Position numbers and translations under genes: made by a program
The notes under the pieces: model-generated
What the model saw: only the letters and a program-made list of their open reading frames with translations
Told to the model about the DNA's origin: nothing
The model's database searches: none
DNA from: Lachnospiraceae bacterium
GTDB lineage: Bacteria > Bacillota > Clostridia > Lachnospirales > Lachnospiraceae
Direction: 5' to 3'
DNA: 61,210 bases
NCBI GenBank assembly: GCA_009774245.1
Contig: VSNM01000010.1
Span: 48,167-109,376, forward strand
In this document: positions 16,248 to 25,425 of the stretch, one piece after another
Layout of the letters: every line of letters begins with the position of its first letter
Position numbering within the stretch: position 1 is the stretch's first letter

Positions 16248-17714
16248 CTAACAATTACTTTCTGTTCGAAAACGCATCAATTTCTTTAAATACGCAAGCG
16301 CCTTTTTTCTTCTAAGAGCTAAAACACCTACGAAAAACAGGATCAGGCTATACCGAATTACAAAATGCTGATACAAGAAAAGCAACGCAAACCCAGCCCC
16401 CATAAACACCATTGAAATGAAACACAAAATGCGAACGCTATAGACCTTCTTATTATCAAGATACTCCTTGCATATTTTTTTCATAAATAGATAGTGAGCA
16501 ACAGCATAAACAATATAGCATACCAATGTCGTATATCCGGCTGCATAGTATCCATAAATCGGTATAAATACATAATTAAGAACTATATTTAACAAAGCGC
16601 CAACAGAAGTGGCGACCATAATGTACTTTGTCTTTTCAAAATAAAATTCAAAAGAAGCAAAAAAGTCATACATAAAGGCAAAAAACACACTCATACTGAT
16701 CGGAGGGATAACCCATATGGCATCATAATAATCATTTGGTGCATATATGCGTACAATCTCCGGTGCAAACGCGATCAGTAATAAATTTAACACGGCAATC
16801 AGAATCATCGTCGAATAAGCCATATTTGCCATGTCCTCCTGTCGGTTTTCCTTCTGTTTACGGTATCGCCACGGCTCCAGCGTCTGTTGCAGTGCTGTGT
16901 TAAACATGGTCATTATTAACGATATGGAGTAAGCAAGACTATAGATTCCTGCAACATCATCTCCAATCATCTGACTGATCATGATACGATCCGAGCTGTT
17001 GAGTACAATCATGGAAAAATTATGTGGGATCAAAGGCAGACTAAACATCAATGCATGCTTCCAATATTTCCACACGAAAATCTTCCTTCCACGCCGAACC
17101 TGTGCAAAAAACATCCATGAATAAGCAAATAATTGTACCATTGCAGTTCCAATAATACGTGCCGTCACCTTATCCTGCGCATGGAGCACAAAATAAATAC
17201 CAATTAACGGCTTTGCCAGCAGGACAAATACAGTAATAGCTACCAAACGACGATATTTTAGATCAACACGTTCATTCGCCGACCAAAACCCAAATACCGT
17301 ACTTGTCCATATCATTGACAACATTGTAAGCATCTGTACTGTATTAAGCGAAAACAATGCATTCCAAAAATCGCGAAACAGTAAATAGATCCCAGTCCAT
17401 GCCAGCACAAGCAGGAAACTGAGACCTTGTAATGCCGAAGAATACTCTTCTCGCACATCCTCGTATTTCACTAATCCCTGCACATAAACCCCACCGCATA
17501 AATATAATGACACAACAATTGTAATAATACCCATCCATGAATGAAATACATTGTATTGCCCATATTCCGCCGGAGACATCAGCCTTGTAAATATGGGTGT
17601 AGTAATGCTGGAAATTGCTTTTTGTAAAAATGAGCAAACAAAAAACCATCCTGCCGCCCGTACCGGTATTGGCATTTGCCTATATCGTTTTATCAACTGA
17701 TCGCACAAATACAT
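16248..17714 (-). CDS. Polysaccharide flippase (Wzx/MATE-like)
   Basis: 488 aa starting at ATG 17712-17714 (MYLCDQLIKRYRQMP), preceded by GAGGAGATGTA; the start overlaps the stop of the polymerase remnant as TAATG, so the two were once translationally coupled. About 12-14 membrane helices are visible, with the polysaccharide-synthesis motif near the N-terminus (FLQKAISSITTPIFTRLMSPAEYGQYNVF). It should flip lipid-linked oligosaccharide repeat units across the membrane. A second flippase gene is at 22693-24108, so this one probably belonged to a different, now partly lost, polysaccharide cassette. Base composition is AT-rich like the rest of the cassette. Confidence 0.9.
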   Translation of the reverse strand: MYLCDQLIKRYRQMPIPVRAAGWFFVCSFLQKAISSITTPIFTRLMSPAEYGQYNVFHSWMGIITIVVSLYLCGGVYVQGLVKYEDVREEYSSALQGLSFLLVLAWTGIYLLFRDFWNALFSLNTVQMLTMLSMIWTSTVFGFWSANERVDLKYRRLVAITVFVLLAKPLIGIYFVLHAQDKVTARIIGTAMVQLFAYSWMFFAQVRRGRKIFVWKYWKHALMFSLPLIPHNFSMIVLNSSDRIMISQMIGDDVAGIYSLAYSISLIMTMFNTALQQTLEPWRYRKQKENRQEDMANMAYSTMILIAVLNLLLIAFAPEIVRIYAPNDYYDAIWVIPPISMSVFFAFMYDFFASFEFYFEKTKYIMVATSVGALLNIVLNYVFIPIYGYYAAGYTTLVCYIVYAVAHYLFMKKICKEYLDNKKVYSVRILCFISMVFMGAGFALLFLYQHFVIRYSLILFFVGVLALRRKKALAYLKKLMRFRTESNC

Positions 17715-18286
17715 TACATCTCCTCTTCCCATGTTAATCTCCATTTTAAACTTGAGTACTTAGAATTTAACGCTATACCCAGTGGAATAAAATAATACGC
17801 GAGAAAAGAATTATAGAATAATGTAATATCTGTAGTTCCTTCTAGTACAATGCAAATAAAAAATATAAGACATTGCCATTGTAATTTGGAAGCGTTTTTA
17901 AAATCGAAATTTTTAAAAATGTAATTAATCATATATCCAAAATACAGAACCAGTCCTACTACCCCAATAATTACAAATAAATTCATTGCGTTATTATGCA
18001 TATTTAAAATGTGCCCTTTCCAAAAGTCATGCTTAGATCCAATCCCGAATAATACCTGATCAATGTCTGTCATCGAATCAAAAGCTGCCTGCCATATGCG
18101 TTGGCGGCCACTATATAAACCTTTTTCTGACAGACCAAACATTTTTACATTTATTCCAATTTCCATTTTGTACATCCACAAGTAAATGAATGGGAATGCA
18201 ATTTCCAATGCAACCGAAGCCAATAAAAAGAATTTTACTATTACTTCTCTGTGCTTAGGAAATTTCTCTATAACATATTGTGCTTT
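17714..18286 (-). pseudogene. 3' remnant of an O-antigen polymerase/ligase gene (Wzy)
   Basis: The frame is open from a TGA at 18287-18289 to the stop at 17714 (about 190 codons) but lacks a proper start with ribosome site; internal starts such as TTG at 18223 exist. The residues match the C-terminal half of Wzy/O-antigen ligases: the GRQRIWQAAFDSM block, LFGIGSKHDF, the HNNAMNLFVIIGVVGLVLYFG block and several helices. Complete members are about 400 residues with 10-12 helices; here only four or five remain. The missing 5' half is replaced by sequence of Rpn copy 2. The TAATG coupling to the downstream flippase is intact. I call it non-functional. Confidence 0.75.
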
Positions 18287-18329
18287 TCATTACAAGTGTT
18301 TCAGCCCATTTTTAACACAGGATTTTTCA

Positions 18330-18984
18330 TCAGGTGCCGCCTGCATGGTAGGCTTCAGGTACCTTTTCCTCCCGAATCATATAGAAAAATGCCCTCAGGT
18401 CATCACTGCAGAGTTCGATCTGCTCATCCGTCAGATGCCGGGCATCCAGGATATGCAGCGGATAGTCGGGTATGTAACGCTTTGCCCACTCCTTCCTGTC
18501 CTCCGGAATATCAAATATGTCATAGAGCTGCCTTGGTTCGTCCCACGGCTTTTCCCACATAAAACACAAGTGTAATCACGGGGAGAATCTTTGTCCCTTT
18601 CGGCCCCCCGCCGACAGGATTAAACACAATCCCGTCTGAGATCGCCTGCGCCCTGATCTTCTTGCACTGCGTCTCATAGTCGATCGCATCATATCCCATA
18701 TTTCGCACTGGCATATAATAATGGATGTCTGTCTGCCCTTCCGCTCCCAGTATGATCCGGAACCAGATTCCCATCCTGGCAAGCTTTCTGACATCCCGTG
18801 CGCGCTCTACAAATTTCAGCTGCCCCTCTGCAAGTTCCAGCGCTGTATCCGCCACACTGTCCAGCTCCATCAGATCATCCGCTGTTATGCCGTCATCTCC
18901 CTGAAACACTGCCATATTAAACAGCTCCGCAAATATCTCTGATATCTTCAGAAATTCTTTTGTACTTATGTCTGCCTTTCCCAT
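18330..18984 (-). pseudogene. Rpn-type nuclease copy 2, frameshifted
   Basis: The N-terminal part (MGKADISTKEFLKISE onward) is nearly identical to copy 1 at 14841-15563 up to VITLVFYVG. There the text on the plus strand reads cttttcccacataaaa where copy 1 has cttttcacccacataaaa: a 2-bp loss that shifts the frame. The remainder continues in another frame (EKPWDEPRQLYDIFDIPED to MIREE) and then diverges (KVPEAYHAGGT, stop at 18330). The gene is therefore dead. Sequence similarity to copy 1 extends upstream of the ATG to about 19027. It abuts the truncated Wzy gene, so this unit is the likely cause of that truncation. Confidence 0.85.
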
Positions 18985-19102
18985 CGTTACTCCCTGTATT
19001 GATTATTTCACATGTGATGAGAATAGTATAGCACATCGCATTAATTTTGCCAAACATTCGTTCCGAACTTGTTTTCTTGTTTTACAACTGCCCTTTTCAA
19101 CT

Positions 19103-19152
19103 TTACGGCCAGATACCAATATAACCCCTTAAATATTGGTATCTGGCCGTAA
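19103..19152. repeat. Perfect 20-bp inverted repeat, terminator-like
   Basis: Arms 19103-19122 and 19133-19152 are perfectly complementary (TTACGGCCAGATACC... / ...GGTATCTGGCCGTAA) with a 10-nt loop. No long T-run follows on either strand. It lies between two Rpn pseudogenes. It could be a transcription terminator or the end of a small mobile unit. Confidence 0.7.
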
Positions 19153-19164
19153 CTAATCCCCATG

Positions 19165-19438
19165 GAGCATATAGAAAAATGCCTTCAGGTCACCGCTGCA
19201 GGACTCGATCTGCTCATCCGTCAGATGCCTGGCATCCAAAATATGCAACGGATAATTGGGTATGTAACGTTTCGCCCATTCCTTCTTATCTTCCGGAGTT
19301 TTCCATCATCCTGCTTCCAGAATGGCTTCCTGTCCGGGCAGATGATCCGTCCTGTCTCCAATAAAGAATAGTTGAAAAGTTCTGCAAATCTCTCGTTGTT
19401 GGATAAAATTCTTTTGCCTTGGTATCTTTTGCGCTCAT
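19165..19438 (-). pseudogene. Rpn-type nuclease copy 3, internally deleted remnant
   Basis: The start region MSAKDTKAKEF at 19438 is typical of another Rpn subfamily. After a frameshift one can read ERFAELFNYS and ICPDRK. The sequence then jumps, about 19303, to the C-terminal block also found in copies 1 and 2 (RKEWAKRYIPNYPLHILDA, HLTDEQIESCSGDL, FFYM). Most of the nuclease core is missing. It is the product of deletion, perhaps by recombination between two related genes. Non-functional. Confidence 0.7.
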
Positions 19439-19583
19439 GCGTGTCCTCTCTTTAAACATATTCAAACATTCATTTTGAACTATTGTTCTCTGGTTTTGGC
19501 AGCTTGTCAAGGAATGAAAGAAAATTTGTTCTGGCTATTTTGAACAATAAATTTAATTAACCAGCTCGGTAACACCACAAAAT

Positions 19584-20627
19584 TCACATATCTTCCAAAA
19601 TTCTTAAATACATTTCTTTTAACCCCAATGTTGGTTTCCATCCAAGTTTTGATATTTCTGTCATATCCAAATTCAAAAAATGGGGTGGCATATATCTTTT
19701 ATGCACTTGCAAATTTTCTGAATATTTTACTGTAATCACATCATTCGCCAGTTCATGTGTTACCATTTGCGCCATTTCCTTAATAGAACAATAAGTTGCG
19801 GGATTACCCGCATTGTAAGCTTTCCCACTCTCGCCTTTTAACAAAACGGTAAAAATCGCACTTACAGCATCCATTGTATATAGATAGCATCGTTTGCTTT
19901 CTCCCTCTGTAAATAATACAATATTTTTTTTATCTTTAACACATCGTGCAAATTCTGCAAATACCCTCGCATCTTTTTTATCCACACCCTGTCCAAATGT
20001 CTGTGCAAGCCTTATGCTCATCGTGGGTACATTATATTCATCTGCATAAGCCGCACATAATGCTTCGCACTGCCTTTTGCTCTCCGGATAACAATTTCTA
20101 ACTATTAGCGGATTAATGTATCCTATATCTTTTTCTGACAATAAATTGTCATACTGCGTTGAACCATATATTTCCATAGAGGAAAGAAAAACAAAGCTTT
20201 TAACTTTTTTATTCACAGCAAGTTCAAGCATATTAATAGTTCCATTAACAGATGTTTTTATTGTTTCTACAGGTTTTTCGATAAAATATCTGCTCGCTGT
20301 CGGAGATGCCCCATGAATAATAAAATCTATATCTTGATGTATCATTATCTTATGTTCAACGTTGCCCTGTATTATAAGCAGCGAATTGTCATCCTCCACC
20401 AAATCAGCAAATTTTTTCAGTGCTTTATCCTTGTCACGTACTAAAGCAACAACGTTTATCTTTAGATTATATTTTTGGTTAATATACATTAATCCTCTTA
20501 TCAAACTAGAGCCGATTAATCCATTAGCCCCTGTAATTAATATTGTTTTCTGTTTTAATCTGTTCCAATCAATCCAGTCTGCTCCTGCCAATCTTTCTAA
20601 ATCTTCCTGCCAGATTTTATTGTTCAT
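19584..20627 (-). CDS. Extended SDR: NAD-dependent sugar epimerase/dehydratase family
   Basis: 347 aa, start ATG at 20627 with GAGG upstream (aagcctcctcg on the plus strand). The Rossmann motif TGANGLIG is at residues 32-39; the catalytic region has LSSMEIYG (149-155) and YPESK (Tyr180, Lys184); the substrate side has YNAGNPATYCSIKEMA. This is the family of dTDP-glucose 4,6-dehydratases and UDP-sugar epimerases, but the exact substrate cannot be read. It is last in the EPS operon. Because the locus also encodes an IspD/TarI-like cytidylyltransferase and LicD, a CDP- or NDP-linked precursor is a reasonable guess. Enzymatic class confident, substrate unknown. Confidence 0.85.
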   Translation of the reverse strand: MNNKIWQEDLERLAGADWIDWNRLKQKTILITGANGLIGSSLIRGLMYINQKYNLKINVVALVRDKDKALKKFADLVEDDNSLLIIQGNVEHKIMIHQDIDFIIHGASPTASRYFIEKPVETIKTSVNGTINMLELAVNKKVKSFVFLSSMEIYGSTQYDNLLSEKDIGYINPLIVRNCYPESKRQCEALCAAYADEYNVPTMSIRLAQTFGQGVDKKDARVFAEFARCVKDKKNIVLFTEGESKRCYLYTMDAVSAIFTVLLKGESGKAYNAGNPATYCSIKEMAQMVTHELANDVITVKYSENLQVHKRYMPPHFLNLDMTEISKLGWKPTLGLKEMYLRILEDM

Positions 20628-20713
20628 CTTAAGCCTCCTCGTAAATAAAAATCCTAATCTAGAGTTTCAATTGTGTTTATGACAATTTCATAATTAAAAT
20701 GAAACATGAATTT

Positions 20714-21750
20714 TCAATCTACTAATTTTCCCAATGAAACATGAATTTTGGCTAAAAATTCACACAATATCCAACATATCAAATAAATAATAATAGACCA
20801 ATAGAACCCACCAGTAACAATTCCGCTTTTTTTGGACAGTAACATAAAAAGAGTATTCCCTACAAGATAATGTGTACAATATATTCCTAATGTATGGCTA
20901 CAAATTTTCCCAAAATATTTTCTGGTCTTTTCCGGAAACTTTTCAAATGAAAACAACATTGCAACTGTCAATAGCAATATTGCCATTAATATTAAAAATA
21001 TTCCCCCATAACTGAAATTTTCAGGAGTCGGAATTATATTTGCCATATTCATCACAGACAATATTATCAGCAAAAAAACAGATACAACAATACTTAATAT
21101 TCTATAATTACTTAAATTATCAAAGTATTTGAAATGTGCCAAATCTATACCACATGCAGCAAATGGTATCATCTCAACAAATCTTCCCAGCGGATACTTA
21201 AGTTCAAAAACGAGCCCGTTAAATAATCTATAATTTAACCCGCTGTACTGAAAATTAAAGAAAGAACAAGTAATCCATTTATAATAATCAATCCAGCTTT
21301 TTTATTACAAATCTTAAAAACAACCATATAGATAACTGTCAAATACATCAAAGAAACTATATACCACATTGGCGCGTTCACATGATATGCATGACCAGTT
21401 ATTAATTGCCAGAACAATGCAGATAAACCGTCTATAAGTTCCAATTTGAACACCTCTTCAACCAACATGAGAAACAGCCAGTTAAATCCTCCCCAAACAA
21501 CAAAAGGAATCCCTAATCTCTTTATTCTATTTATTCCCTTTTTCCATGTTGGATTACATATATGTTTTTCTGTTAAGAAAAATGAAAGCAACATAAAAGT
21601 TGGAACAGCACACTTTCTAAGAAAATTAAAAGGTTTCAAGATAAAATAATCTTCTGAATTAGTCCAGAAATGTACAAGGATAACTTCAAATGTTAACAAT
21701 ACACGAAGTATACTAATTCCCCCAAAATAATCAGACTTTATTTTCTCCAT
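20714..21750 (-). pseudogene. Acyltransferase 3 family membrane protein, frameshifted
   Basis: Start ATG at 21748-21750 (MEKIKSDYFGGISILRV) behind GGGGGGAGGAG. The first frame runs to LSLIFSTAG and stops at about 21235. The reading continues in another frame as QYSGLNYRLFNGLVF, then EMIPFAACGIDLAHF to LGKLVD (stop 20714). Joined, it gives an OafA/WecH-like acyltransferase of about 345 aa with ten helices; the early blocks (ILRVLLTFEVILVHFW and FLRKCAVPTFMLLSFF) are typical of the family. It would acetylate EPS sugars. One indel near 21250 breaks it; it could also be a sequencing error. Confidence 0.8.
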
Positions 21751-21831
21751 ATATACTCCTCCCCCCTTGCAATCTATAATTTTCAATCAATAAATAGTTA
21801 TAATTACCCTTCTATCCAAGTTTTAATATTA

Positions 21832-21920
21832 CTAGTACAGCGTTGCCTAAATAACAGTGAAAAACAGTGCCTGATATTTGTGACAGGACAAGGCGGAGGA
21901 AGGAGGCAATGCTGTACTAG
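21832..21920. mobile_element. CTAGTACAGC-ended MITE, short copy
   Basis: 89 bp bounded by CTAGTACAGC (21832-21841) and GCTGTACTAG (21911-21920). Its left 77 bp or so match the left part of the 166-bp copy at 52295-52460 almost base for base; the middle and most of the right arm are missing. It encodes nothing and fills the gap between the cytidylyltransferase gene and the acyltransferase gene. Confidence 0.85.
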
Positions 21921-21962
21921 CATACCCCAATAAAAAAACTCAGGGTTGTATTTACATCAACA

Positions 21963-22691
21963 CTATACATCTCCTAAATAAACTTGGGCATTTTCCCTTG
22001 CATCTAAAATTGCCCGCATGGTAAAAAAATCATCAGGTGTTGTAATCTTAATGTTTTCTAATGGTCCATCTACCAAATAAAGCGGATATCCATACTGCTT
22101 CATCATAGTGCATGAATCTATGTAATTATATATGCCTTGCTGCTGTGATTTTATATGAGCCTCCAATATGTCATCCAGCCAAAAACTTTGTGGCGCTTTG
22201 GCTACTCTGGAATGTTCTCTTTCAGGCACATAATTTATGGACTCATCTTCTTTTACTACCAGTATTGTTTCATTCACTACTGCTGTGGTAATTGCTGAAC
22301 CGTTTTTTATTACACTTGAAATATTGTCCGATATTACCTTAGCATTAATAAGTGGTCTGACACCATCATGTATTAACACAACAGATTTTTCTCCATTGCA
22401 TATTTCCTTTGCGGCTGTCAATCCCTGATAAATTGACATTTGACCCGTTTCACCGCCTGGTACAATTTTCTTTACCTTTTCAATTCTGAATTTATAGATT
22501 AATTTTTCAAGATATGAAATCCACTCTTCCTTGCACGCTATCACAATGGCATCAATTTCAGGATGATTATCAAATATCTCTAATGTATAAATAATAATTG
22601 GTTTCTTATGCATTTCCAAAAACTGTTTAGGTACATCTCTCGAGTGCATTCTTTGTCCAACACCACCCGCAAATATAACGGCTATGTTCAT
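21963..22691 (-). CDS. IspD/TarI-family cytidylyltransferase
   Basis: 242 aa, start ATG at 22689-22691 (MNIAVIFAGGVGQRM), one base after the stop of the flippase gene, with AGGGAGATT upstream. Signature: FAGGVGQRMHSRDVPKQF (CTP-binding loop), HDGVRPLIN, VPEREHSRVAKAPQSF and a C-terminal GPLENIKITTPDDF. The family makes CDP-methylerythritol (IspD) or CDP-ribitol (TarI). Position in an EPS operon with LicD favours a TarI-like role: making a CDP-polyol donor for a phosphodiester side group. The true chromosomal ispD should lie elsewhere. Substrate is inference. Confidence 0.87.
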   Translation of the reverse strand: MNIAVIFAGGVGQRMHSRDVPKQFLEMHKKPIIIYTLEIFDNHPEIDAIVIACKEEWISYLEKLIYKFRIEKVKKIVPGGETGQMSIYQGLTAAKEICNGEKSVVLIHDGVRPLINAKVISDNISSVIKNGSAITTAVVNETILVVKEDESINYVPEREHSRVAKAPQSFWLDDILEAHIKSQQQGIYNYIDSCTMMKQYGYPLYLVDGPLENIKITTPDDFFTMRAILDARENAQVYLGDV

Positions 22692-22692
22692 T

Positions 22693-24108
22693 CTAATCTC
22701 CCTCACTTACACCTATTAATTTTTTCTTTTTTATAAAACGCTTAAAATAATTAATCAAATATGCAAAGTCCTTTTTTAATAACAAATTCAATAGTCCAAA
22801 GTCAATAATAATATATATAATGAAACCTATAATGGAATTAACGTATATCCCCAACAAAATAAACGACGCTATTAAAATGATCAAATATACTATTTCATTA
22901 TATTTATGTTCCATTTGCTTAAAGTCATTAATACAGAACGCATACCATAAACCACCCGACAATAATGTGCCAATAGAAAATGCCTCTTTTCTTTGCAAAA
23001 TTAAATATCCTAAAATATTAAATATTAATCCCATAATAATCACAATTCCTAATCTGAGGGAATAGATAGTTTGTCTCTTTTGCGCTTTGTAAAGATTTAC
23101 ATAAATACTCTTTATCACAATAAAAAATAATTGTGCAGCAAATAAATAAAACATTACATTAATTGAAGACTGATATTTACTAACTACTTTACAAATCAAA
23201 AATTTTGCCGGAAATGCTAATGTTATGAGAAAAGATGCAAATATTAAAACACAATTCCTTATTCTTGTAATCTCTTTGTCATTATGCTCATAGCAAAAAA
23301 AGTTGTATAATGTTGTAGTTAACGGAGTAACAGCAATATTGACAAAACCTTCGATACTTACTGCAAAACTATATTCTGCAAACGCTATATTGTTCAACAG
23401 AATTTTCGTAAACCATCTATCCATACTTGTAAGTATTAATGAACTAAAATTTCCCAACATAAGGAAAATCCCGCTTTTAATATATTTTTTTAATAAAGAA
23501 AATTTAAATTTGGGTCTATCAGATGACTTTCCAATACTTTTAAGATTGTCTATTTCAAGTACTATCCATAACAATGTATATGTTAAAAAATATGCCATAA
23601 GATATGGCGTGTCTGTATCCTGTCTGACTGCGAATAGTAATAAAATATTTAATACAAAAATTAAAATTGTATTTGCATTAACCACCCTGCTGTATTTTTT
23701 AAATTCTCCTAATGCCTGCATAAGCGACTTAAAACAAGTAAGCATATTATATGGCATCAAAGATAACGATATATAAACTGCCAATTTATTTTTTGAACAC
23801 ACACTAAACAAAAAAAGTCCTATTGATAAAATTATTTGAAAAAACCTTAATGTTTGTAACTCGTTTTTCCATCTGTCAGCATCTATACAGTTATAACTCT
23901 TGCCGCCATATTCCAAATATAACCCATCTATGAATCCTAAATGCAGTACACCTATATAACCTATATATAATTGATACGTTTTTATAGACGCGTATGTTTC
24001 AAAAGACAAATACTTGGGTAATGCAAAATTTGTTATTAAATTAAACCCAAGATTTAGAATATTGGCTGCCAATATTTTAATAATTCCATTCCTGAGCGTC
24101 TGATTCAT
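22693..24108 (-). CDS. wzx: EPS repeat-unit flippase (Wzx)
   Basis: 471 aa, start ATG at 24108 overlapping the previous stop as ATGA. About 12-14 membrane helices; the N-terminus ILAANILNLGFNLITNFALP has the layout of polysaccharide transport proteins. Lys-rich cytoplasmic tail (FIKKKKLIGVSEGD). It is placed between the polymerase and the cytidylyltransferase in one transcript, so it most likely flips the repeat unit built by the neighbouring glycosyltransferases. The gene is strongly AT-rich. Family assignment firm; specificity unknown. Confidence 0.88.
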   Translation of the reverse strand: MNQTLRNGIIKILAANILNLGFNLITNFALPKYLSFETYASIKTYQLYIGYIGVLHLGFIDGLYLEYGGKSYNCIDADRWKNELQTLRFFQIILSIGLFLFSVCSKNKLAVYISLSLMPYNMLTCFKSLMQALGEFKKYSRVVNANTILIFVLNILLLFAVRQDTDTPYLMAYFLTYTLLWIVLEIDNLKSIGKSSDRPKFKFSLLKKYIKSGIFLMLGNFSSLILTSMDRWFTKILLNNIAFAEYSFAVSIEGFVNIAVTPLTTTLYNFFCYEHNDKEITRIRNCVLIFASFLITLAFPAKFLICKVVSKYQSSINVMFYLFAAQLFFIVIKSIYVNLYKAQKRQTIYSLRLGIVIIMGLIFNILGYLILQRKEAFSIGTLLSGGLWYAFCINDFKQMEHKYNEIVYLIILIASFILLGIYVNSIIGFIIYIIIDFGLLNLLLKKDFAYLINYFKRFIKKKKLIGVSEGD

Positions 24109-25415
24109 TTATTTGCCTTTCCATTTTTCCTTGTAGTAAATTTATATATCACGATTATAAAAAACATCGTCATAAACTCTGTCATGGATATAATATCATG
24201 CGATATCTGTGCAATTGATGAATAAACTATCCAGTAAAAAACATATCCGTACAACAGCGTATACTTCTCTCTTTTTGGTGTCCTGCATTTTCTCTTTATC
24301 CTGCCAAAATATAATATTGAAAAAAAAGCTGAAACCAGTATTGTAAAAAAGTACATACCCCAAATACCAAAATCGTGTAGGGGCGGTCTAAAAAATGTAT
24401 ATGTATTCCCTTTTATATAAGAATTTAGCCATCTTGCCTCCAAATGAACTGAAGGCACATTTTCTTTAAGCCCAAACTTTTGCAATAATCTATTTATTCC
24501 ATTAAAAGTTTCCTCTCCAAACATTTTTGGCGCTGTAGTTGGCTTTTCCACATATAAATTAAACAACTGTATAGAACTGCCAATGTACAGTGATATGTAA
24601 TCAATCAAATTTAAATTGATAATTCGTCCTATCCAAAATGTTGAATAATAAAATATGGGTATTCCTATCGCCATAACCATAAATCCAAATTTAATATATT
24701 TCCATGATAAATTTTTTTTCCACAGATGTTTCTGGTTAAATAAAATGTAGTAATATGTCACTGCACCGACTATAACTTGGATAAATGCCCCTCTTGCACC
24801 GGACAAAACAAACGGAAACATTGATGTAATAAAAACTAAAAATGTCAGCCACAGTCTTTTCCAACTTTTTTTTTCGATTAATTTTGCGACCAAAACATAT
24901 AAGTATACATATGTCTCAGCCTTGATAAATTTTAACAATTGATTAAGAATTATACTTATATTTTGTCTGTCGGATATATTGGAAAGTGTATTATTTATTC
25001 TATATAAATGCAGCATTTCTCCAAAGCTGCTAACGTTTCCTGTAATTTTTCTTATTTCGCAAAACAACCATACCGAACCAAATAAATTTAACCCAAGGAA
25101 AAATATATTAATTTTGTATGTTGGAATACTTATCTGAGAATTGACATAGCGCTTATTATGATTTTGTGTCAAATTTAAATATCTAAAAACTGTTTCTGTC
25201 AGAAAATAAATTGTAATTCCTGAAGTCAATATAAAAAACGTTTCAAAACTCATTTCAATTTTCCACTTTTTTATATTTAAACAAGCAAAAATTGTGCTAA
25301 AAACAAACATAGCACACATAACAACTGACGGTGCCATAATATCATGATTTGTCGTTATAAAAGCAATAAAAAAAAATACAGTTTCACAAATAAGCAGCAA
25401 AAAAATAAAATTCAT
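24105..25415 (-). CDS. wzy: EPS repeat-unit polymerase (Wzy-like)
   Basis: 436 aa with the start set at ATG 25413-25415 (MNFIFLLLICETVFFF), AAGGTG upstream and 10 bp after the preceding stop. About 11-12 hydrophobic helices alternate with one large loop around SVHLEARWLNSYIKG. This is the layout of oligosaccharide repeat-unit polymerases (O-antigen polymerase family); sequence motifs in this group are weak. It sits with Wzx and Wzz in the same operon, as required for Wzy-dependent synthesis. The other polymerase in the window (17714-18286) is a truncated remnant, so this is the working one. Confidence 0.78.
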   Translation of the reverse strand: MNFIFLLLICETVFFFIAFITTNHDIMAPSVVMCAMFVFSTIFACLNIKKWKIEMSFETFFILTSGITIYFLTETVFRYLNLTQNHNKRYVNSQISIPTYKINIFFLGLNLFGSVWLFCEIRKITGNVSSFGEMLHLYRINNTLSNISDRQNISIILNQLLKFIKAETYVYLYVLVAKLIEKKSWKRLWLTFLVFITSMFPFVLSGARGAFIQVIVGAVTYYYILFNQKHLWKKNLSWKYIKFGFMVMAIGIPIFYYSTFWIGRIINLNLIDYISLYIGSSIQLFNLYVEKPTTAPKMFGEETFNGINRLLQKFGLKENVPSVHLEARWLNSYIKGNTYTFFRPPLHDFGIWGMYFFTILVSAFFSILYFGRIKRKCRTPKREKYTLLYGYVFYWIVYSSIAQISHDIISMTEFMTMFFIIVIYKFTTRKNGKANK

Positions 25416-25425
25416 GCAATACACC

